This document shows, in pieces, positions 59,632 through 64,000 of a stretch of DNA of 64,000 nucleotides. How positions within the stretch are numbered: position 1 is the first letter of the stretch; each line of letters starts with the position of its first letter. The DNA comes from Blastococcus sp. TF02A-30 (lineage in GTDB: Bacteria; Actinomycetota; Actinomycetes; Mycobacteriales; Geodermatophilaceae). Under the pieces are notes generated by a model, which saw nothing but the letters and a program-made list of their open reading frames with translations, was not told where the DNA came from and ran no database searches. Location of the stretch: assembly GCF_003319185.1 (NCBI RefSeq), contig NZ_QOHJ01000001.1, positions 62,001 through 126,000 of the forward strand, written 5' to 3'. The translations under genes and the position numbers were made by a program.

Positions 59632-60351
59632 TCATCCTCCCTCCAGCACCAGGGCGTCGCCGACCCGCACCGTCCCCGGCGCGAGGACGGCGGCCCGCAC
59701 GGCCAGCAGCCCGTCCCGCTCGCGGTGGATGGTCTTCAGCACGGAGGTGTCGCGGGCGATCCCACCGGGCTGCGGTCGGGTGGTCATCACGCAGCGGGCG
59801 ATCGGGACGCCGAACCGCAGCCGAGCCTCCCCCAGCGCGGCCTCCTGCCCGCGCAGCCCGTCCTCCCCCGCGCCGTCCAGGACGACGTTGGCGCGGAACC
59901 GGCGGCGGTCCCACGGGCCGAGGGTGCCGGTGGAGACCAGCGACAGGCGGATCCGCGGGCTGTCGTGGAACGGGCCGGGCGCCCCTTCCCACTGCAGCCA
60001 CTCGGTGGGGTCGGGAACCTCCTCGTCGGCCGGCGTCTCGTAGACGGGCACCACGTCCTCGTCCGCCGCCCGGAGCTCCACGCGGCGGCCCAGCCAGTCC
60101 GACAGGACGGCCTCGTCGGTGGTCACGGTGCCGTCGGGCAGGACCACCTCGACGCCGCCGTCCGCCCGCACCCGCGCGGCGCCGAACAGCAGCTCGGGCA
60201 CCCGGCGGGCGGTCAGCCCCAGGCCGGTGTCGCGGTCGAACAGCGCCCACCGGCGGTCACCGGCGATGCCGAGCTCGCCGATCCGGGCCTCGGCCAGCCG
60301 CTCCCCCTGCAGCGACTTCACCGGGTAGCGCCACAGCTCGAGCACGCGCAT
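59632..60351 (-). CDS. MOSC domain protein (molybdenum cofactor sulfurase C-terminal type)
   Basis: A 239-residue protein with an N-terminal beta-barrel (WRYPVKSLQGERLAEARI, then GIAGDRRWALFDRDTG) and a MOSC domain in the C-terminal half. The conserved Cys of the domain is seen in IARCVMTTRPQPGG, with AGEDGLRGQEAAL nearby. MOSC proteins bind or transfer sulfur on molybdenum cofactor, and the YcbX/YiiM group reduces hydroxylamines. Here the substrate is not readable. ATG 60351 begins one base after the aldose epimerase stop, so both are co-transcribed; it overlaps or abuts the S4 gene. Confidence 0.86.
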   Translation of the reverse strand: MRVLELWRYPVKSLQGERLAEARIGELGIAGDRRWALFDRDTGLGLTARRVPELLFGAARVRADGGVEVVLPDGTVTTDEAVLSDWLGRRVELRAADEDVVPVYETPADEEVPDPTEWLQWEGAPGPFHDSPRIRLSLVSTGTLGPWDRRRFRANVVLDGAGEDGLRGQEAALGEARLRFGVPIARCVMTTRPQPGGIARDTSVLKTIHRERDGLLAVRAAVLAPGTVRVGDALVLEGG

Positions 60352-60352
60352 G

Positions 60353-61270
60353 TCAGCCCGCCGGCGTCCAGGCCAGCGACCAGGTGCCGGCCCACGTCTC
60401 CCCCGGCTCGAGGACGACGAGGTCGACGCCGTCGGCCAGCGCGTTGGGCGGGCAGGTCATCGGCTCGACGGCGAGGCTGCGCCGGTGCTGGCCCGGGGGC
60501 AGCGCGTCGCCGCTGTACACCTGCAGCCACGGCCAGGCCTCGTCGAGAGCGAGCTCCAGCTCGCCCGCCGCGCCGCGGACCCGCACGCGGGCCCAGCCGT
60601 CGTCGTCGCGGACCAGGTCGGTGAGCGGGGTGTCGAGCGCCCGGTCACCGATCCGGCCGACGGCGCCGTCGAAGGGCGCGCGCTCCCCCGTCGGCATCCC
60701 GCCGTCGAGCACCAGCTCGGTCCGCGCGGGCAGGGAGAGCTCGGCGTCGCCGATGCCGCCGTCCTCCGTGGCGCCCAGCGACAGGTACGGGTGGACGCCG
60801 GCGCCGAACGGGGCGGGGCGGTCGCCGTCGTTGCGCACCCGGAGGGTCGTGGTCAGCCGGTCGGGCGCCAGCGCGTGGTCCACGGCCGCGGCCAGCCGGA
60901 ACGGGTAGCCCGGGTGCGGCGCGACGGTGGTGGACAGCGTGGCGGCGTCGTCGGTGGCGGACAGCACCGCCCACGGCTGCCAGGACAGCAGCCCGTGGAT
61001 GGCGTGCGGCTCGGCGGCGGACTGGACGTCGAGCTGCAGCTCCTCGCCCTCCCACGTCCAGCGCCCGTCGCGGATCCGGTTGGGCCACGGCAGCAGCACG
61101 GCCCCGCGCCAGCCCGGCGCCACCCCGCCGGCCGGGTAGCCGTCGAGCAGCTCCCAGCCGCCGACCCTCAGCCGGCGCAGCGCGGCTCCGCGCAGGTCGA
61201 CGGCGAGGACGGCGTCCCCGGCCGTCAGCTGCACCTCGGTCGGCTCGGGCGGCGGCCAGGTGGGGGGCAT
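60353..61270 (-). CDS. Aldose 1-epimerase family protein
   Basis: A 305-residue beta-sandwich enzyme. LLDGYPAGGVAPGWRGAVLLPWPNRIRDG begins with the family signature (given in parts: VLLPWPNRIRDG), EPHAIHGLLSWQPW contains the first catalytic His, and FGAGVHPYLSLG the second His (general acid). The Glu base is near LAVEPMTCPPNALADG. It catalyses mutarotation of aldoses such as galactose or glucose in the cytosol. ATG 61270 has no good ribosome site; GTG alternatives are absent close by. It heads an operon with MOSC and S4 genes, which does not point to sugar use, so its role could be a different epimerase. Confidence 0.87.
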   Translation of the reverse strand: MPPTWPPPEPTEVQLTAGDAVLAVDLRGAALRRLRVGGWELLDGYPAGGVAPGWRGAVLLPWPNRIRDGRWTWEGEELQLDVQSAAEPHAIHGLLSWQPWAVLSATDDAATLSTTVAPHPGYPFRLAAAVDHALAPDRLTTTLRVRNDGDRPAPFGAGVHPYLSLGATEDGGIGDAELSLPARTELVLDGGMPTGERAPFDGAVGRIGDRALDTPLTDLVRDDDGWARVRVRGAAGELELALDEAWPWLQVYSGDALPPGQHRRSLAVEPMTCPPNALADGVDLVVLEPGETWAGTWSLAWTPAG

Positions 61271-61306
61271 GGGGAGAAGCTCACCACACCCGGCCGCCAC
61301 GTCGCC

Positions 61307-62905
61307 TCAGACCCGGGTGCGGAACTGGGCGACCTGCTGCTCCAGCTGGCCGGCCAGCTCCTGCAGCAGCCGGCTGGCGTCGGCGACGCCGTGCGCGTCC
61401 ACGGTCACGCTCGCCGCGCTGGCGGCCGTCGCGGTGGCGGTGCCGGCGATCTCCTCGGTGCCGCCGGCCGCCTCGCCGATGCTGACGGCCATCGAGCCGG
61501 TGGTCGCGGTCTGCTCCTCGACCGCCGCGGCGATCGTCGTCTGCAGGCCGTCCATCGTGCGGACGACCTCGATGATCTGCTGCAGCGCCGTGGCCGTGGC
61601 CTCCGACTCCGCCTGGATGTCGACCACGCGGCGGGCGATGTCCTCGCTGGCCCGGGCGGTCTCCTGGGCGAGCTCCTTGACCTCGTGCGCGACCACCGCG
61701 AAGCCGGTGCCCGCCTCGCCCGCCCGGGCCGCCTCGATGGTGGCGTTGAGCGCCAGCAGGTGCGTCTGGCCGGCGACCTGGCCGATCGTGCTGACGATCT
61801 GGCTGATGCCGGCGGTCGACTCCCCCAGCCGCTGGATCTGCTCGGCCGCGCCGGTCGCCTGCGCGACGGCGTTGCCGGTGACCTGCGCCGCCTCGCTGGC
61901 GCTGACCGCGATCTCGCCGATGGCCGCGCGCATCTGCTCCACGCCCGCGGCCGCCGTCTGCACGCTGTCGCTGACCCGGCCGGCGCGCTGGGCGTTGTCG
62001 CCCGCCTGGCCGGCGATCCGCGTGGCCGACTCGTCGAGCCGGGCACCGCCCGCGGTGAGGTCCTCCGCCGAGCCGGACAGCGCCGCGGCGGTCTCGGTGA
62101 CCGTGCGCAGCGTGGCGCTGAGGCTGGCCTGCGCCTCGCGCAGCGCGGTGGCCATCTGCCCCGGCTCGTCGGTGCTGTCGACGGCGGGGTCGCGGGTGAG
62201 GTCGCCGTCGGCCAGGGCGCGCAGGCTGTCGCGGACCCGGGCCAGCGGGCGGGTGATGGCCAGGCTGACGGCGACGCCGGCGAGCACGGCGACGACCAGG
62301 CCGCCGGCGAGGATGCCGACGAGCACGGTCCGGGACGAGAGGTACTGGTCGTGCGCCTCGGCCAGCGCCGCGTCGGCCTGCGCCTGCTGCGCGCCGGTGG
62401 CGGCGGCGAAGGCCTCGAGGGTCTCGACGCCGATGTCGCGGACCTCCGGCAGCTCGGCCTGGAAGCCGGCGACGTCGCCGGCCTCCGCGGCGGCCAGCAG
62501 CCCCTGCGCCCGGAGCTGCCGGTACTCGGCGATCAGCGGCTGGAGCGTCGCCGCCTCGTCCACGGCGACGGCCCGCTCCGCGTACCCGGACAGCGCGGCG
62601 TCGAGGGCCGCGTCGTCGGCGGCCAGCTTCTCCGCCGTCGCGGCGCGGGCGTCGGGGGCGGCGAAGAGGATGCCGTAGGCGTCGAGCCGGACAGCGAGGA
62701 ACGAGGCCTTCGCGGTCTCGAGGTCCTCCACCGCGAGCGCGGTCTCGCGCTGGGCCGCGCCGGCGTCGTCGAGATCGGCCATCCGGACGAGGCCGACGGT
62801 GCCGACCACTGCCGCGACCAGCAGGCCGCAGAGCACGGTGGCCGCGACCTTCCCGGCGACCGGCAGGTTGCGCAGGCGTGCGCCGCGGGGCGTTGCGGGG
62901 TTCAT
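61307..62905 (-). CDS. Methyl-accepting chemotaxis protein
   Basis: A 532-residue membrane receptor. Two membrane helices, about 21-42 ([18 protein letters not shown]) and 198-220 ([18 protein letters not shown]), enclose a four-helix extracytoplasmic sensor. A HAMP domain follows (about 220-275, [20 protein letters not shown]), then the signalling region (about 275-530) with the hairpin tip [30 protein letters not shown] (quoted in full only up to the first part). The tip is well conserved for CheA/CheW contact. ATG 62905 is chosen with GGAGAG eight bases upstream; ORFs starting earlier lack one. Ligand unknown. It suggests a motile life stage, though no flagellar genes are in the window. 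Confidence 0.93.
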   Translation of the reverse strand: MNPATPRGARLRNLPVAGKVAATVLCGLLVAAVVGTVGLVRMADLDDAGAAQRETALAVEDLETAKASFLAVRLDAYGILFAAPDARAATAEKLAADDAALDAALSGYAERAVAVDEAATLQPLIAEYRQLRAQGLLAAAEAGDVAGFQAELPEVRDIGVETLEAFAAATGAQQAQADAALAEAHDQYLSSRTVLVGILAGGLVVAVLAGVAVSLAITRPLARVRDSLRALADGDLTRDPAVDSTDEPGQMATALREAQASLSATLRTVTETAAALSGSAEDLTAGGARLDESATRIAGQAGDNAQRAGRVSDSVQTAAAGVEQMRAAIGEIAVSASEAAQVTGNAVAQATGAAEQIQRLGESTAGISQIVSTIGQVAGQTHLLALNATIEAARAGEAGTGFAVVAHEVKELAQETARASEDIARRVVDIQAESEATATALQQIIEVVRTMDGLQTTIAAAVEEQTATTGSMAVSIGEAAGGTEEIAGTATATAASAASVTVDAHGVADASRLLQELAGQLEQQVAQFRTRV

Positions 62906-63050
62906 GATGCTCTCCATCGCTGTCCGTCGAGTTGTGCACCACTCAACGGTTGATTGCATGGAGAAACCATCCGTATACGTGGCGTGACCACCCGGACGGG
63001 TGCGTGACGGTCACCACCGCTCCCGCTGGTCAGCGCGCGGGGACGACGAC

Positions 63051-63076
63051 GGCCCGCACCCGGGTGGGTGCGGGCC
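63051..63076 (-). terminator. Perfect 11-bp hairpin after the edge gene
   Basis: Arms GGCCCGCACCC (63051-63061) and GGGTGCGGGCC (63066-63076) enclose a four-base loop. It begins 20 bp after the stop of the minus-strand gene at the right edge and 145 bp upstream of the chemoreceptor start, so it is well placed as that gene's terminator. No T-run, as usual in high-GC genomes. Confidence 0.7.
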
Positions 63077-63095
63077 GCGGTCGTGCGGTGCCCGG

Positions 63096-64000
63096 TCAGG
63101 GGGTGTACGTGACCCCGTCCGCGATGGCCACGACGTCGTCCGGCGCGAAGTCCTCGGGCGCGTAGACGGTGGCCAGGCTGCCCTCCGGCAACTGCCACGC
63201 CAGCATCCGGAGGCGGATCTCGGTCCCGTCGGGCGCCACCTGGGCGACCAGGGCCAGCTTCCCCGCCTGGCCGTCCACGACGACGTCCGCCACCTGCCCG
63301 ACCGCGGTCTCCGACGCGATGCGCTCCTCCGGCGTCCAGGTGCCGTCGGCGGGCGGGAACACCTGCACGGTCAGGGTCCGGCTCGGGTCGGCATCGCTGG
63401 CCAGTCCGACGACACCGCTGCTCTCGTGCCAGTCGACGACCGACCACCCGGCCGGCGCGAGCCCGACCTGCAGGTTGACGGGCTGCGGCCGGTCGACGAG
63501 GGCCCCCCCGACGCCGACCAGCGCGGCAACGTCCCCGTAGGGGCCGTCCCCGTACAGGTTCACCCACTGACCCGGCGCGCGCTCCCACACCAGCTGGGCG
63601 AAGGGGTGGTCCTCGAAGCAGACGTCGGCCACCGTGCAGACGCGTTCCGAGGAGCCCACGACGTACGTCGCGTCGGCGCCGAGCACGGCGGTGGTGCCGC
63701 GGCCCGTGATGTCGGAGGCCTCGAACTGGTCGGCCGCCCAGCTCGGCTCGGTGGGCGACAGGTAGACGGAGAAGCCGGTCCCGTCCGCCGCGGTGTAGCC
63801 GGCGACGGCCTCCGGATCGCCCGCCGCCCCCGTGAAGCTCGGCGTCATCCCCGGCGGGGCGGGGTCCAGGGACAGCGGGAAGGTGACCTCCTCGACCGCG
63901 ACCAGGGTCATGGCGTCGGGCGCGGTGCTCGAGGGGCGAGCACCCGGCCCGGTGAGCGCCACGGCCCCCGCCCAGGCGGCGGCGACGGCGACGACGGCCG
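63096..64000 (-). CDS. Putative exported or membrane-anchored protein of unknown function, N terminus cut by window edge
   Basis: At least 300 residues; the reading frame continues past the right edge, where residues AVVAVAAAWAGAVALTG form a hydrophobic stretch consistent with the end of a signal peptide or membrane anchor, so the protein is probably exported. The rest (about 280 residues) is beta-rich, e.g. WVNLYGDGPYGDVAALVG, VQVGLAP-like and VVDGQAGKLALVAQVAP, with two cysteines (RVCTVADVCFED), probably a disulfide. No catalytic motif is seen. A GTG at 63962 lies inside the hydrophobic stretch and is unlikely to be the start. I do not recognise the family. A strong hairpin follows the stop. 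Confidence 0.6.
   Translation of the reverse strand, partial: AVVAVAAAWAGAVALTGPGARPSSTAPDAMTLVAVEEVTFPLSLDPAPPGMTPSFTGAAGDPEAVAGYTAADGTGFSVYLSPTEPSWAADQFEASDITGRGTTAVLGADATYVVGSSERVCTVADVCFEDHPFAQLVWERAPGQWVNLYGDGPYGDVAALVGVGGALVDRPQPVNLQVGLAPAGWSVVDWHESSGVVGLASDADPSRTLTVQVFPPADGTWTPEERIASETAVGQVADVVVDGQAGKLALVAQVAPDGTEIRLRMLAWQLPEGSLATVYAPEDFAPDDVVAIADGVTYTP

Noticed and set aside
59411-60250. Open frame extending the S4 gene upstream through the MOSC gene
   Set aside because: It is in a different frame from MOSC, whose Cys motif and barrel are clear; the S4 domain starts at 59626 behind GGAGGGAGG.

Overview
The window is about 64 kb of very GC-rich chromosomal DNA with dense gene packing, GTG starts almost as common as ATG, and many 1-4 nt gene overlaps. 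Class E sortase, an ANTAR regulator, DtxR/IdeR-type metal boxes, PASTA serine/threonine kinases, ykoEDC and a LigC-like ligase point to a high-GC actinobacterium. A Geodermatophilaceae-like soil or rock organism (Blastococcus, Geodermatophilus, Modestobacter) is my best guess, by inference only. I see no prophage, insertion sequence, CRISPR array, tRNA or rRNA.

Layout. 1-12 kb: MerR remnant, ATP-dependent DNA ligase, diguanylate cyclase, MarR/NmrA pair, MEDS-ATPase sensor, DUF5701-like protein, phosphoribosyltransferase, rRNA methyltransferase-like gene, oxidoreductase/hydrolase pair, rhodanese, GNAT, SDR. 12-16.4 kb: an NRAMP metal transporter behind a DtxR-type box, then two tandem palindromes and a TPP riboswitch ahead of the ykoEDC thiamine-precursor ECF transporter. 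16.5-30 kb: a signalling block with two RsbW-like ATPases, a GAF-PAS-PAS-GAF-SpoIIE phosphatase broken by a one-base frameshift in a 7-G tract, a GAF-ANTAR regulator, a PilZ protein, and a degenerate-GGDEF/EAL protein coupled to a NYN nuclease. Gamma-glutamyltransferase, an APC permease and a nucleoside hydrolase sit among them. 30-36 kb: an AidB-like acyl-CoA dehydrogenase and a cell-surface module (Thr/Pro-rich secreted protein, three-repeat anchored protein ending in LAYTR, class E sortase, tiny membrane protein).

36-41 kb: cinA, a proline-rich membrane protein, and two tandem PASTA kinases. 41-44.6 kb: efeUOB iron uptake behind a DtxR-type box. 44.7-54.7 kb: enoyl-CoA hydratase, small stress-type genes, a GntR/SRPBCC operon divergent from 6-phosphofructokinase across a palindrome-rich intergenic region, TetR, metallophosphoesterase, CYTH-CHAD, EEP and PRC-barrel proteins. 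54.7-64 kb: an unusual NhaA-DsbA-cNMP-binding-redoxin-like fusion, a transaminase/omega-amidase pair next to a parS-like palindrome, an aldose epimerase-MOSC-S4 operon, a chemoreceptor, and a secreted protein cut by the window edge.

Common threads are metal homeostasis (NRAMP, EfeUOB, sharing DtxR-type boxes), c-di-GMP signalling (GGDEF, EAL, PilZ), partner-switching/anti-sigma control (three HATPase proteins and one SpoIIE phosphatase), and surface assembly (sortase E with a candidate dedicated substrate). The items I consider most worth following are the four-module NhaA fusion, the LAYTR repeat protein/sortase module, the EAL-NYN coupling, and the double palindrome upstream of the thiamine riboswitch.
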